A stretch of DNA of 64,000 bases from Rhodoferax sp. (lineage in GTDB: Bacteria; Pseudomonadota; Gammaproteobacteria; Burkholderiales; Burkholderiaceae_C). Shown in pieces: positions 9,408 through 17,574 of the stretch. Below the pieces are notes generated by a model, which saw only the letters and a list, made by a program, of their open reading frames with translations, was not told the DNA's origin and did not search any database. Position numbers and translations under genes: made by a program. Every line of letters starts with the position of its first letter. Position 1 is the first letter of the stretch. The stretch lies in assembly GCA_031291295.1 (NCBI GenBank), contig JARLJI010000016.1:48895-112894 (forward strand). The letters are read 5' to 3'.

Positions 9408-10205
9408 TCAGGCGTTCGGCTCAAGAAACGCGCGGCTCGCGGTCAGGCACTGGCGCGCCCACTCGGTCTGGCCAAACTGCGCCATGCGGTCGAAATGCAC
9501 CACCTCGACGCTCACCGGCAGGTCGGACGGCAGCGCATCGAACAGGCCACTAACGTCTATCGTGCCCTCGCCGGGCAGCAGGCGCTCGCAGCGGGCGGTG
9601 TGAATCATCTGCTCGGTCGTGAAATGCGTGCCGGCCTCGGCGTCGCAAATTTGCGCATAGTGCAGCAACTCGCGCGGGATGGCACGTACGTCGTCCAGCG
9701 TGGTGCGGGAGCGGCCAAAGTGCAAGGCATCAACCAGGATGCCGGCGTTGGCCGGCTGGCCGGCCACCTTGATGATGCGCAGCGCCGACTTCACGTCGGG
9801 CACGGCGGTCCAGGGCATGAATTCCAGGTCAGCCGTCATGCCGTAGGGCTGCATCAATTCGCACAGCCGCGCATAGCCTTCGCTCAGGCGCGCCTCAATG
9901 GTGTCGTCGCCGGCCACCAACACGGCCTTGGCTTTCAGCGCGGCGCCGGCTTCCAGCAGCGGCACATAGGCGCGCGCATCGAAGCCTTCGCCTATGCGGA
10001 TGATTTCCAGGTCGAAGATGCCGACGCCGCTGTCCTTTTGCGCCGCCAGCGTTTCGCGCAGCACCTCGGGCTGGCCAATCAGAAACTGTTGCGGCGCGCC
10101 GGCGGCGTTAGGTAGCAGCCGCAAACCTACATGGGCGTACCCCAGCTCACCTGCCAGTCGGATGGATTGCGCCGGCGTGAGCGTGTATGAGGTCAGGTAG
10201 GACAT
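9408..10205 (-). CDS. Sugar-phosphate isomerase/epimerase-like TIM-barrel protein
   Basis: A 265-aa protein of the xylose-isomerase-like TIM-barrel superfamily, which includes IolE-type dehydratases, epimerases and 3-dehydroshikimate dehydratases. Landmarks are the opening LTPAQSIRLAGELGYAHVGL, a metal-site-like DLEFMPW (E on a strand end), the ILVDALHFGR strand (D and H), the acid in AQICDAEAG, and a late VSVEVVHF. In a cluster with AroE-like and Gfo/Idh enzymes a ring dehydratase or isomerase is attractive, but this is inference. The start at ATG 10205 lacks a strong ribosome binding site; a slightly upstream GTG is possible. About 175 bases of non-coding sequence separate it from the acyl-CoA dehydrogenase gene. 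Confidence 0.75.
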   Translation of the reverse strand: MSYLTSYTLTPAQSIRLAGELGYAHVGLRLLPNAAGAPQQFLIGQPEVLRETLAAQKDSGVGIFDLEIIRIGEGFDARAYVPLLEAGAALKAKAVLVAGDDTIEARLSEGYARLCELMQPYGMTADLEFMPWTAVPDVKSALRIIKVAGQPANAGILVDALHFGRSRTTLDDVRAIPRELLHYAQICDAEAGTHFTTEQMIHTARCERLLPGEGTIDVSGLFDALPSDLPVSVEVVHFDRMAQFGQTEWARQCLTASRAFLEPNA

Positions 10206-10312
10206 GGAATAGATACGTGCCCCCACGCTTGTCGCTTCGCGTACTGCGCTGCCCCCTGAGAGGGCCACGCCTTGCTTGGAGCGGCCCGGCCCGGCGGCGT
10301 TCATTTGCGCGC

Positions 10313-10939
10313 TCACTTCAGCGGCGACACGGCGGTCGACAAGGCGATGCTGGACACCATGTTGGTCGTCAGCCAGGCCGGGCCGCCCTTGGGCGGCCAG
10401 ATGCCTTGCGCGACCGCGTCGGTTCTGGCCTGGCTGCGCGCGTCCAGCGTGGGGTAGGCCCAGATATTGGTGAAGCGCAGCGGCCCGTCCAGCGCGACCA
10501 TGGCGACGATGCAGGGCGAGAGTTTTTCGCGTAACGGCACATACTGCTCCCACAGGTCGATGGTGGGCTGCATGCCGCCGGGCTTGATGCCATAGCTGCG
10601 GATTTCGTACACCGGGCCTTTGACGCCGGATTCGGCGCTCGGGCGCACTGGCTTCATCCACGGAAAACCATGGTAGCTGTGCTGCTCCAGGCTCTGGAAG
10701 ATTTCGCCGCAACCGAAGGGGTTGGCGCTTTGCTGGGTGCGCTTACGTTCGGCCTGCAGTGTGGCCAGGTCGGCGAAGCCGCGCAGCACGATCATCTGGT
10801 TGAGCTGGCCAATGTCGGTGAACCAGCTGCCTAGCAATTCGCCTTGGGCGTCAGCGGCGGTGGCGAAGGTCTGTACGTTGATGGCGGCTTGGCCTGCGGT
10901 ACCGAAGGGCAGGGTCAAGGTGGCGAGTTCGTAATGCAT
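10313..10939 (-). CDS. NIPSNAP family protein (two-domain)
   Basis: A 208-aa protein with two ferredoxin-like alpha/beta repeats of the NIPSNAP / dimeric-barrel type. The first starts MHYELATLTLPFG, the second GPVYEIRSYGIKPGGMQPTIDLWEQYVPLRE, with the family-like FTNIWAYPTLDARSQAR. The biochemical role of bacterial NIPSNAP proteins is not settled; they often sit in aromatic or alicyclic catabolic clusters beside flavoproteins and SDRs. A second, single-domain NIPSNAP gene closes the cluster at 28754. It lies between the KSTD-like flavoprotein and the TIM-barrel gene in the leftward run. Confidence 0.75.
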   Translation of the reverse strand: MHYELATLTLPFGTAGQAAINVQTFATAADAQGELLGSWFTDIGQLNQMIVLRGFADLATLQAERKRTQQSANPFGCGEIFQSLEQHSYHGFPWMKPVRPSAESGVKGPVYEIRSYGIKPGGMQPTIDLWEQYVPLREKLSPCIVAMVALDGPLRFTNIWAYPTLDARSQARTDAVAQGIWPPKGGPAWLTTNMVSSIALSTAVSPLK

Positions 10940-10963
10940 TGTTCTGGGTCTCAGGTTGGTGAT

Positions 10964-10990
10964 TACTATCAAAATAAGAGCGGCATGCGC
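10964..10990. repeat. Short intergenic palindromic repeat (Comamonadaceae type), copy 1
   Basis: TACTATCAAAATAAGAGC followed by GGCATGCGC, in the gap between the KSTD-like and NIPSNAP genes. It resembles the GCTATYAAAATA-AGC palindromes that I recall as abundant between genes in Comamonadaceae. Related copies are at about 24084, 39164 and 48415. Confidence 0.5.
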
Positions 10991-10993
10991 TTA

Positions 10994-12748
10994 TCAATCA
11001 ATGGCTGCGCCCTTTTTTTCTTCTAAAGATGCGTCCAAAGCGACTCCCGCCGCGTGGTGTGCTGCGATGAAACCGAAGGTCATGGCTGGCCCCAGCGTGA
11101 TGCCGCCGCTGGGGTAATTGCCGCCCATCACGCTGGCCATGTCGTTGCCGCCGGCGTACAGGCCGGCAATGGGTTGGCCCGCATTGTTCAGCACCTGTGC
11201 GCTGGCGTTAACGTGCAACCCCGCAAAAGTCCCCAGGCTGCCGGGCACCACCCTGACGGCATAGAACGGGCCGCGCTCAATCGGCGCCATGCAGGGGTTG
11301 GGATGGCCCGCACTGGCATCACCCTGGATGCGGTTGTAGGGTGTCTCGCCCTTGGCAAATTCGGTGTCCCGACCTTGCCGCGCCTGCTGGTTGTAGCGCA
11401 GCACGGTTTCTTTCAGGCGGTCGGCGTCGATGCCGCATGCCTGTGCCAGCCCGGCGACTGTTTGGCCGCGCATGAGGTAGCCACTTTTTAGCATGCCTTG
11501 CAAGGGCATCGGTGCCGGCTTGACCGCGCCGAGTCCATAGCGGCGGATGAAAGCGTGATCGCAAACCAGCCAGGCTTCGACCGGCGTTCCTGCGGGTGTG
11601 ACTTTGAGTAGTTCGGTGATGAAGTCGTAATACGAATCGGCTTCGTTGGTGAAGCGCCTGCCGGCCCCGGTGACGGCGATCAGTCCCGGCTTGGCGCGCT
11701 CGATCAGGTGCGGGAAATGTGCCACGCTGCCATCCCGGCGCGGCACCAGCGACACCGGTGCCAGCGCCGCGGCCTGTACCAAGTCGCGCGCCACCACACC
11801 GCCCACGCCTTCGCCTAAGCGCAGCCCGTCGCCGGTATTGCCACGGGAGGCAGCTGACCAGTGTTCCTGTCCGGTGGGCGCATGGGGCAACAACTCCATC
11901 TTGCGCGCCACATCGTGCGGGAAGCCGCCGCAGGCGAGCAGCACGCCGTGCGTGGCGTGAATCTCGATGTCGCCCTCGGGCGAGCCGACCACGGCGCCGG
12001 TGACCCGGCCATCACGTGTGAGCAGGCGGCGCGCCGGGCTGTTGACGCGAATCTCCACGCCGGTTTCGAAGGCCGAGGCCGCCAAACCTGCAACCAGTGC
12101 ATTACCGTTGACCAGGCGCATGCCGCGCCGATGCACCATCAGGTCGTGCCAGTGGCGCAGCACCCGTTTGACTACATACCAGAACGAGGCCGGCTTACGC
12201 ATCGCATTCAGAAAATGCCGAAGCTCGGCGCCCGAGGCGATGCCCATGCCCCATAGCGTGGTTTCTGGCAGCGGCGGCTTCAATTGCGCGATCCGACGGC
12301 CCAGCCGGCGCCCATCAAACGGTGCTGCGCAGATGGAGCGTCCGCCCAAGGCCGCATCGGGCGTACGGCCATGAAAGTCGGGAATACCGTTACCGTCGAT
12401 GAACTGCAGGACGGCCTTTGAGCGGAAGAACTCGACCATGCGCGGGCCGCTGTCCAAAAAGGCACGGACGCGGGCCTCGTCAAACTTCTCGCCAAGCTCG
12501 TGGCGCAAGTAGGACAGGGGTTTTGCGATCTCCTCCGTGAGGCCGGCCGCGGTGGCGAGCGGATTGCGCGGAATCCACATCCAGCCCCCGGACCAGGCGG
12601 TGGTGCCGCCATAGTGCGGGTCTTTTTCCACGACCAGCACCTTCAGGCCCAGCGCGGCCGCGGTCACGGCGGCAGACAGGCCGCCCGCCCCGGAGCCGAT
12701 CACGAGCAGGTCACAGGTCACCGGGTTGTCGTGGCTGCTGGAGGTCAT
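10994..12748 (-). CDS. FAD-dependent 3-ketosteroid delta1-dehydrogenase-like oxidoreductase (1 of 3)
   Basis: A 584-aa flavoprotein of the fumarate reductase / KSTD superfamily. The dinucleotide fold is LLVIGSGAGGLSAAVTAA (about 14-31), followed by GGTTAWSGG. The C-terminal block GLYAGGNDMASVMGGNYPSGG carries a Tyr with Gly four residues on (YPSGG), matching the catalytic Tyr487/Gly491 pair known from Rhodococcus KSTD1; the FTNEADSYYDF segment may supply the second Tyr. It should desaturate next to a ring ketone. Two paralogues lie at 15590 and 27051. It is 20 nt downstream of the IclR gene and probably co-transcribed. Confidence 0.88.
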   Translation of the reverse strand: MTSSSHDNPVTCDLLVIGSGAGGLSAAVTAAALGLKVLVVEKDPHYGGTTAWSGGWMWIPRNPLATAAGLTEEIAKPLSYLRHELGEKFDEARVRAFLDSGPRMVEFFRSKAVLQFIDGNGIPDFHGRTPDAALGGRSICAAPFDGRRLGRRIAQLKPPLPETTLWGMGIASGAELRHFLNAMRKPASFWYVVKRVLRHWHDLMVHRRGMRLVNGNALVAGLAASAFETGVEIRVNSPARRLLTRDGRVTGAVVGSPEGDIEIHATHGVLLACGGFPHDVARKMELLPHAPTGQEHWSAASRGNTGDGLRLGEGVGGVVARDLVQAAALAPVSLVPRRDGSVAHFPHLIERAKPGLIAVTGAGRRFTNEADSYYDFITELLKVTPAGTPVEAWLVCDHAFIRRYGLGAVKPAPMPLQGMLKSGYLMRGQTVAGLAQACGIDADRLKETVLRYNQQARQGRDTEFAKGETPYNRIQGDASAGHPNPCMAPIERGPFYAVRVVPGSLGTFAGLHVNASAQVLNNAGQPIAGLYAGGNDMASVMGGNYPSGGITLGPAMTFGFIAAHHAAGVALDASLEEKKGAAID

Positions 12749-12768
12749 GAATCGGACGCATGTGGCGC

Positions 12769-13587
12769 TCAGGCCGCGTAAATAGGTTTGCGCCCGTTCG
12801 AGCGCGCGGGCGACTTGTTGAAAAAAGGAGAAGTGCCGCTGGCAGCGGCCACCTGGGCCGCGATGGACAGCAGCTCCGGGCCGAGCGCCAGCATCCGCTG
12901 CGGCGTAAAGCGCACCGTGGGTCCCGCAACGGTGATGACTCCCATCGGGGGCTGACCGGCCAGACGCACCGGCGCGGCCATGGCGTTGAGCCCGGCGGCG
13001 TAGGTTTCCTCTGTCAGGCTGAAGCCGCGTTCGCGCGCCGCATGCACCGCCTGCATCACGGCCTGCAGGCTGGTGGGGGCATTGGGACCGAAATCCTCGG
13101 GGGCGCCGAGCCCTTGCTGGGCCACCAGCGCCAAGGCCTCGTCGTCCGACAGAGCCGACATCCAGGCTTGACCCGAGGACGAGCAGCTCAGCCGCGCATC
13201 ACTGCCCATATCGGGGTCGTAGCGCAAACCCTGGCGCGCGCCTTGGGCGCGTGCCACCCAGGTGAGGCGGTTGCCATCCACCACCGACAGGCGCACCAGC
13301 TCGCCCGAGATTTCGGCCAAGCGGTCCAGCAGCGGCTGGGCGATGTCCACGATCCCGGTGCTGCTCAAGAAGCTCAGGCCCATGGAGACCAGCTTGGTGG
13401 TCAGCATGTAGTCGCCATGGTCACGCATCTGGCGCACATAGCCGCAGCGCACCAGATCGCTCAGCAGCCGATGGACGGCGCTTCGCGGGATATCGAGCCG
13501 GTCGGCTATCGCGGCCAGTTCCAGTCCATCGGCCTGCTGGGCCAGCAGCTCCAGAATGCCCAAAGTTCGCTCAAGTACACCATTCAT
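12769..13587 (-). CDS. IclR-family transcriptional regulator
   Basis: A 272-aa regulator with an N-terminal winged helix-turn-helix (about 1-65: VLERTLGILELLAQQ, LDIPRSAVHRLLSDLVRCGYV) and a C-terminal GAF-like effector domain (LVRLSVVDGNRLTWVARAQG to MAAPVRLAGQPPMGVITVAGP). It follows the Gfo/Idh gene by 6 nt, so it belongs to the leftward operon and is probably autoregulated through the inverted repeat at 14702-14734, which has TGGAAT/ATTCCA ends like IclR-family operators. Whether it represses or activates cannot be told. Confidence 0.92.
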   Translation of the reverse strand: MNGVLERTLGILELLAQQADGLELAAIADRLDIPRSAVHRLLSDLVRCGYVRQMRDHGDYMLTTKLVSMGLSFLSSTGIVDIAQPLLDRLAEISGELVRLSVVDGNRLTWVARAQGARQGLRYDPDMGSDARLSCSSSGQAWMSALSDDEALALVAQQGLGAPEDFGPNAPTSLQAVMQAVHAARERGFSLTEETYAAGLNAMAAPVRLAGQPPMGVITVAGPTVRFTPQRMLALGPELLSIAAQVAAASGTSPFFNKSPARSNGRKPIYAA

Positions 13588-13593
13588 GACAGA

Positions 13594-14652
13594 TCACTCC
13601 ATTGAAAGAATGGCCGGCAGCGTACATGACGCAGACTGCCCGGTGGCGGCAGCCTCGCGTACGGCCAGCGTTGCCTGCAGTGTGCGCAGGCCATCGAGCG
13701 CGCTGCACAGCGGTGTCTCACTGCCATCGATCACGGCCTTGAAGTGCTGCAGTTGGCATTCGTAAGGGTCGCCTTGGTGACCCGCGGTTTGTTCGCGCGT
13801 CATCTCAGCGTGCCAGTGGCGTTCGCCCCGATAGTTCCATAGAGCAAGGTCAGGTAGGGATAGCGAGCCTTGCGTGCCGGTGATGAAGTGCGACTGCACG
13901 TTTTGGCGCGGATACTGGATTTGCTCACCCGCGCAGAAGTCCCAGCACCAGGGTGAGGTTCCTGCGTCGGACACCATCACCGTGCCGAGCGCTCCGTTGG
14001 CGAAGCGCAGCACGGCAGCGGCCGTGTCTTCCACTTCAAAACCCCGCACCGCGTTGCTCGCGACGGCTTGCACAGAGACGATCTCGCCCACCAAGAAGCG
14101 AAGCATGTCGATGTCGTGGATCAGGTTAATCAGGATCGGACCGCCGCCGGCCTGGCGCCGCCATTCCACGTCGAAATAGGCGTCCGGCTTCAGGAACATG
14201 GCGAAGGCGCTGGCGGCGACCACCCGGCCCAGATGTCCGTCTCGGAGGATGTCACGCGCGCGCCGGTTGATGGGATTGTGGCGACGGTGGTGGCCGACCA
14301 ACACCGGGGTCCTGAATTGGGCTTGTGCGCTCACTAGGTGCTGCGCTTCGGCCACGGTGTCGGCAACCGGCTTTTCGATCAGGGCGGGGATGCCCCGCCG
14401 CAGGCAATCGGTGGCAATTTCCACATGGGTCGCATTGGGCGTGGCCACGATCGCGCCCTGTGGTTTGGCCGTGTCCAGCAGACTGCGATAGTCGTTAAAC
14501 CAGGCTACGTTCAATGAGCGGGCCAGCACCTGGCCGGCCTCGGATGGGTCCGCGATACCGGCCAATGTGAGATTGCCGCTGCGGCAGATACGGTCTATGT
14601 GCGTGCGTCCAATGACGCCTGCGCCAATCACTGCCAAGCGGGTTTTGCTCAT
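13594..14652 (-). CDS. Gfo/Idh/MocA-family oxidoreductase
   Basis: A 352-aa NAD(P)-dependent dehydrogenase. The Rossmann motif is LAVIGAGVIGRTH (about 6-18) and the signature ALIEKPVADTVAEA includes the EKP lysine; HDIDMLRFL is the active-site histidine region. Family members oxidise hydroxyls on sugars and cyclitols (for example myo-inositol dehydrogenase IolG) or reduce the ketone. It is the first gene of the leftward operon and faces the second AroE-like gene across a divergent promoter. A cyclitol- or quinate-type ring alcohol is a reasonable guess for the substrate, by context only. Confidence 0.88.
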   Translation of the reverse strand: MSKTRLAVIGAGVIGRTHIDRICRSGNLTLAGIADPSEAGQVLARSLNVAWFNDYRSLLDTAKPQGAIVATPNATHVEIATDCLRRGIPALIEKPVADTVAEAQHLVSAQAQFRTPVLVGHHRRHNPINRRARDILRDGHLGRVVAASAFAMFLKPDAYFDVEWRRQAGGGPILINLIHDIDMLRFLVGEIVSVQAVASNAVRGFEVEDTAAAVLRFANGALGTVMVSDAGTSPWCWDFCAGEQIQYPRQNVQSHFITGTQGSLSLPDLALWNYRGERHWHAEMTREQTAGHQGDPYECQLQHFKAVIDGSETPLCSALDGLRTLQATLAVREAAATGQSASCTLPAILSME

Positions 14653-14688
14653 GTGTTGCTTCTATATATGGCGAGATCAATAAAGTGA

Positions 14689-14716
14689 ATTTTATCTGAA
14701 GTGGAATTATATTCAA
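14689..14716 (-). promoter_or_regulatory. Predicted sigma-70 promoter for the leftward operon
   Basis: On the minus strand, -35 TTGAAT (14716-14711), a 16-bp spacer and -10 TAAAAT (14694-14689). The -35 box is the inner half of the left arm of the inverted repeat at 14702-14734, so a bound regulator would contact it. The start of transcription should lie near 14682, about 30 nt before the Gfo/Idh ATG. Confidence 0.55.
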
Positions 14717-14734
14717 TACTTGAATCTTATTCCA
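14702..14734. promoter_or_regulatory. 33-bp inverted repeat, probable IclR operator
   Basis: Left arm TGGAATTATATTCAA (14702-14716), 3-nt spacer TAC, right arm TTGAATCTTATTCCA (14720-14734). The arms match at 13 of 15 positions, and the outer ends TGGAAT/ATTCCA resemble the published IclR core TGGAAAT-N-ATTTCCA. A second, outer pair AGTGAAT (14684-14690) and ATTCACT (14752-14758) is almost concentric with it. It sits between divergent genes next to an iclR-type gene. Confidence 0.7.
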
Positions 14735-14748
14735 ATTTTATGTAAGAT
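14720..14748 (+). promoter_or_regulatory. Predicted sigma-70 promoter for the rightward AroE-like/flavoprotein operon
   Basis: -35 TTGAAT (14720-14725), a 17-bp spacer and -10 TAAGAT (14743-14748). The predicted start near 14755 leaves a leader of about 27 nt before ATG 14782. The -35 box is the inner half of the right arm of the inverted repeat, mirroring the leftward promoter. Confidence 0.55.
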
Positions 14749-14781
14749 GCGATTCACTCACGTTTACCAAGAGAGTCCCGC

Positions 14782-15588
14782 ATGTCCGACACCCCGACCC
14801 CCACTTTGAACGGCTCGACCCGTGTTTATTTCATCGTGGGTGACCCTATTGGTCAGGTGAAATCGCCAGCCGACGTGACGAAGGCCTTTCAGGCGCGCGG
14901 CCACAACGCCATGGTGATGCCGGCTCATGTGGCTCCCGACGATCTGGCGGCGTGGCTGGCCGGCGTGTCATTGGCGAAGAACGTGGGCGGCATCATCGTG
15001 ACCGTTCCGCACAAATTCGCCTGTTTCGACCTGTGCGCCGACGCGTCCGCGCGCGCCAGCTTCCTGCATACCGTCAATGTGATGCGCCGCGACGCGGATG
15101 GCGCCTGGTACGGCGACATGTTCGACGGCTTGGGTTGCGTGGCCGCCATGCGCGATAACGGTTGCCAGTTCGAAGGGCGGAAGGCCCTGCTGGTGGGGGC
15201 CGGTGGGGCCGGCTCGGCGATTGCCCATGCGCTGGTGGCGGCAGGCGTGAGCCAGCTGGCCATCCATGACGGGGACAGCATGCGCCGCACTGCGCTGATC
15301 GACAGGCTCGCCAGTCTGGGCAAGTGCCCAGTGGTGCCTGGCTCGACCGATCCGACGGGCTTTGACATCGTGCTCAACGCGACGCCCGTGGGTATGAAGG
15401 CCTCTGACCCCTGTCCGGTGGACGTCGACAGGTTGAGCGCCGGCATGTTTGTTGGCTGCGTAATCACTGCCCCCGCCGTTACGCCGCTCATCGCCGCCGC
15501 GCGCGGCAGGGGTTGCGGCACCATGACCGGCGCACAAATGTTCGGCCGCGTGGGCGAGCTGATGGTCGATTTCCTGCTGGAGCGCTGA
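14782..15588 (+). CDS. Divergent shikimate dehydrogenase-like protein (AroE fold)
   Basis: A 268-aa AroE-fold protein. The substrate-domain features GDPIGQVKSP and IIVTVPHK (with the catalytic-type Lys) and the Rossmann ALLVGAGGAGSAIAHAL (about 134-150) are clear. The canonical GxNTDG motif is replaced by GDMFDGLG, keeping only the Asp, and GAxNT reads TVNV, so the substrate is likely not plain shikimate. It shares little with the AroE homologue at 5625 beyond the fold. It starts the rightward operon, one base before the next gene's ATG. Family members of unknown substrate (quinate or aminoshikimate-type dehydrogenases) are the nearest analogy. Confidence 0.82.
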   Translation: MSDTPTPTLNGSTRVYFIVGDPIGQVKSPADVTKAFQARGHNAMVMPAHVAPDDLAAWLAGVSLAKNVGGIIVTVPHKFACFDLCADASARASFLHTVNVMRRDADGAWYGDMFDGLGCVAAMRDNGCQFEGRKALLVGAGGAGSAIAHALVAAGVSQLAIHDGDSMRRTALIDRLASLGKCPVVPGSTDPTGFDIVLNATPVGMKASDPCPVDVDRLSAGMFVGCVITAPAVTPLIAAARGRGCGTMTGAQMFGRVGELMVDFLLER

Positions 15589-15589
15589 G

Positions 15590-17335
15590 ATGCGGGTTAT
15601 TGATACTCTGAAGGCCATTCCCGAGTCAGCGCGCTTCGATGTGGTCGTGATCGGTGCCGGCGGCGCCGGTATGGCGGCGGCGTTGTTTGCCGCCATCGAA
15701 GGCAAGAGCGTCCTGCTGGTCGAGCGCACCGAGTACGTGGGGGGCACCACCGCCTGGTCGGCCGGCACGACTTGGGTGCCGGGCACCCACCATGCTGCCA
15801 CGGTCAACAAGACCGACTCCCTGGCTGATGCGGCGCGCTACCTGACCAATGCCGTTGGCGAGCGCACGCCAGCATCACTGCGACAAGCTTTTCTTGACAA
15901 CGGACCGCGCGCCGTCAAGCTGGTCGAGACGAATTCCGAAGTCAAATTTCGTCCCTATACCAAGCATCCGGACTACATTTCCGATCTCGGCGGCTCCACC
16001 CTCAATGGGCGCGCGCTTGAGCCGCTGCCGTTCGACGGTCGCCTGCTGGGCGACCTGTTCAGGCTGATCCGCCCGCCGATCCCCGAGTTCACTGTGCTCG
16101 GCGGCATGATGGTGGACCGCACCGACATCAATCACCTGTTGGGGATGACCCAATCCTTAGCTTCGTTCCGGCACTCGTTGAAAATCGTACTTCGGCACGC
16201 TGGCGACCGCCTGCGCCATCCGCGCGGTACGCGCCTTGTCATGGGTAATGCGCTGGTTGGCCGGCTGCTCTATTCGCTGTCGACGCGCAGCAATGTGACG
16301 CTGACCCTGAACACCTCGGTTGGGAAGATCGCGTGCGGTGCGGACGGCGTCGAGTCGGTAGAGCTGGCGCAGGGCGCTCGGGGTCGCAGCGTGCGTGTGA
16401 CGGGTGGCGTTGTTCTGGCCAGCGGCGGCTTCAACCGCCACCCCCGCTTGCGTCAGGAAATGCTTCCCGGCGCTGATCCCGCCTGGTGTCCCGGGGCGCC
16501 GGGTCATACCGGAGCGGTGCAGGATCTGGCGCGCGGACTCGGCGCCTATTACGGCACGGGCGGTATGACCCATGCCTTCTGGGCTCCCGTCTCGATCCGA
16601 GCACGCGCCGATGGTAGCCAGGCCGTGTTCCCGCACTTTGTGATGGATCGCGCCAAACCTGGCATGCTGACCGTGAATCAGGCGGGCGAGCGCTTCCTCA
16701 ACGAAAGCACCTCTTACCACCTGTTTGGCTTGGCGATGCAAAAGGCCCATCAGGCGTCGCCGTCCATCCCGGCCTACCTGATTTGCGATGCCGAGGCCAT
16801 CCGCAAGTACGGTATCGGCATGGTGCGCCCCGGCGGCAAGGGGCTGGCACCGTTCCTCGCCGACGGCTATCTGACCCAAGGCAACACGCTAGAAGAACTG
16901 GCGCAGAAGCTCGGCATCAACGCCGCCGGCTTGAAGGCCAGTGTGGCGAAGATCAACGCCTATGCCGAAACCGGCGTCGATCCCGATTTCCAGCGTGGCG
17001 TCACTGCTTATCAGCAGAACATTGGCGACCCCGCGTGGATGGGTAAGAACCCCAGTATCGGCCCGCTGACCCACGCCTCCTACTACGCAGTGCGCCTCTA
17101 TCCGGGAGACATTGGTGCATCCACGGGTCTGACCACTGATGCCGATGCGCGGGTGCTCGGCGAGGGCGAGCGGCCGATTCCCGGCTTGTACGCCGTCGGT
17201 AACGACATGCATTCGATCATGGGCGGCGCCTATCCCGCCCCCGGCATCACCATTGGCCCAGGACTGGTTTTTGCCTATCTGGCCGCGCGCCATGCCGCAG
17301 CGCGGGCGCGCCAGCAGGACCTAGGGAAAACCTGA
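15590..17335 (+). CDS. FAD-dependent 3-ketosteroid delta1-dehydrogenase-like oxidoreductase (2 of 3)
   Basis: A 581-aa flavoprotein of the fumarate reductase / KSTD superfamily. It has the dinucleotide fold VVVIGAGGAGMAAALFAA (about 18-35), GGTTAWSAGTTWVPG, FLNESTSYHLF and the C-terminal GLYAVGNDMHSIMGGAYPAPG, which again carries the Tyr-x3-Gly pair. Its ATG comes 1 nt after the AroE-like stop, so the two enzymes are co-expressed and may act in sequence: oxidise a ring alcohol to a ketone, then desaturate beside it. That order is inference. Confidence 0.88.
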   Translation: MRVIDTLKAIPESARFDVVVIGAGGAGMAAALFAAIEGKSVLLVERTEYVGGTTAWSAGTTWVPGTHHAATVNKTDSLADAARYLTNAVGERTPASLRQAFLDNGPRAVKLVETNSEVKFRPYTKHPDYISDLGGSTLNGRALEPLPFDGRLLGDLFRLIRPPIPEFTVLGGMMVDRTDINHLLGMTQSLASFRHSLKIVLRHAGDRLRHPRGTRLVMGNALVGRLLYSLSTRSNVTLTLNTSVGKIACGADGVESVELAQGARGRSVRVTGGVVLASGGFNRHPRLRQEMLPGADPAWCPGAPGHTGAVQDLARGLGAYYGTGGMTHAFWAPVSIRARADGSQAVFPHFVMDRAKPGMLTVNQAGERFLNESTSYHLFGLAMQKAHQASPSIPAYLICDAEAIRKYGIGMVRPGGKGLAPFLADGYLTQGNTLEELAQKLGINAAGLKASVAKINAYAETGVDPDFQRGVTAYQQNIGDPAWMGKNPSIGPLTHASYYAVRLYPGDIGASTGLTTDADARVLGEGERPIPGLYAVGNDMHSIMGGAYPAPGITIGPGLVFAYLAARHAAARARQQDLGKT

Positions 17336-17342
17336 TCTGCTC

Positions 17343-17377
17343 ATGCATGAAATGTCCTGTTCTCTGCCCGAATCGTC
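17343..17377 (+). promoter_or_regulatory. Shared 35-bp promoter element, copy A
   Basis: Begins ATGCATGAA, contains TGTCCTGTT and ends GAATCGTC. It matches the element at 26128-26162 at 29 of 35 positions on the same strand. It lies 87 nt upstream of a small reading frame and 197 nt upstream of the SDR that leads the transporter operon. The second copy is beside the AraC-family gene, so this is a candidate activator site. Confidence 0.65.
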
Positions 17378-17464
17378 GGTTGTTCTTTGGGGGTCGCCGA
17401 ATCAGAATTCAGCACCCTTGACGCAGGGCCGTGCAGCCCGCTCATACCCTTTTGAGGAGACACA

Positions 17465-17572
17465 ATGAAAAAACGCAGTGCTCATAAATCGATGGCTGCT
17501 CATGTTCGGCTATCAGGAGCTCCGGCCGGAGTTGCCCGGGTCCCCAGGTCGCTTGCCTGCGTGGCAGCCTGA
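17465..17572 (+). CDS. Possible 35-aa leader or small protein
   Basis: An ATG preceded by a strong ribosome binding site (GAGGAGACACA) opens a 35-codon frame beginning MKKRSAHKSMAAHVRL and rich in Arg and Ala, ending with TGA only 2 nt before the SDR ATG at 17575. The SDR has no good ribosome binding site of its own, so translation of this frame may drive it. I do not recognise the peptide. It may be a leader peptide, or the altered start of a decayed gene whose ribosome binding site is still used. Confidence 0.4.
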   Translation: MKKRSAHKSMAAHVRLSGAPAGVARVPRSLACVAA

Positions 17573-17574
17573 GC

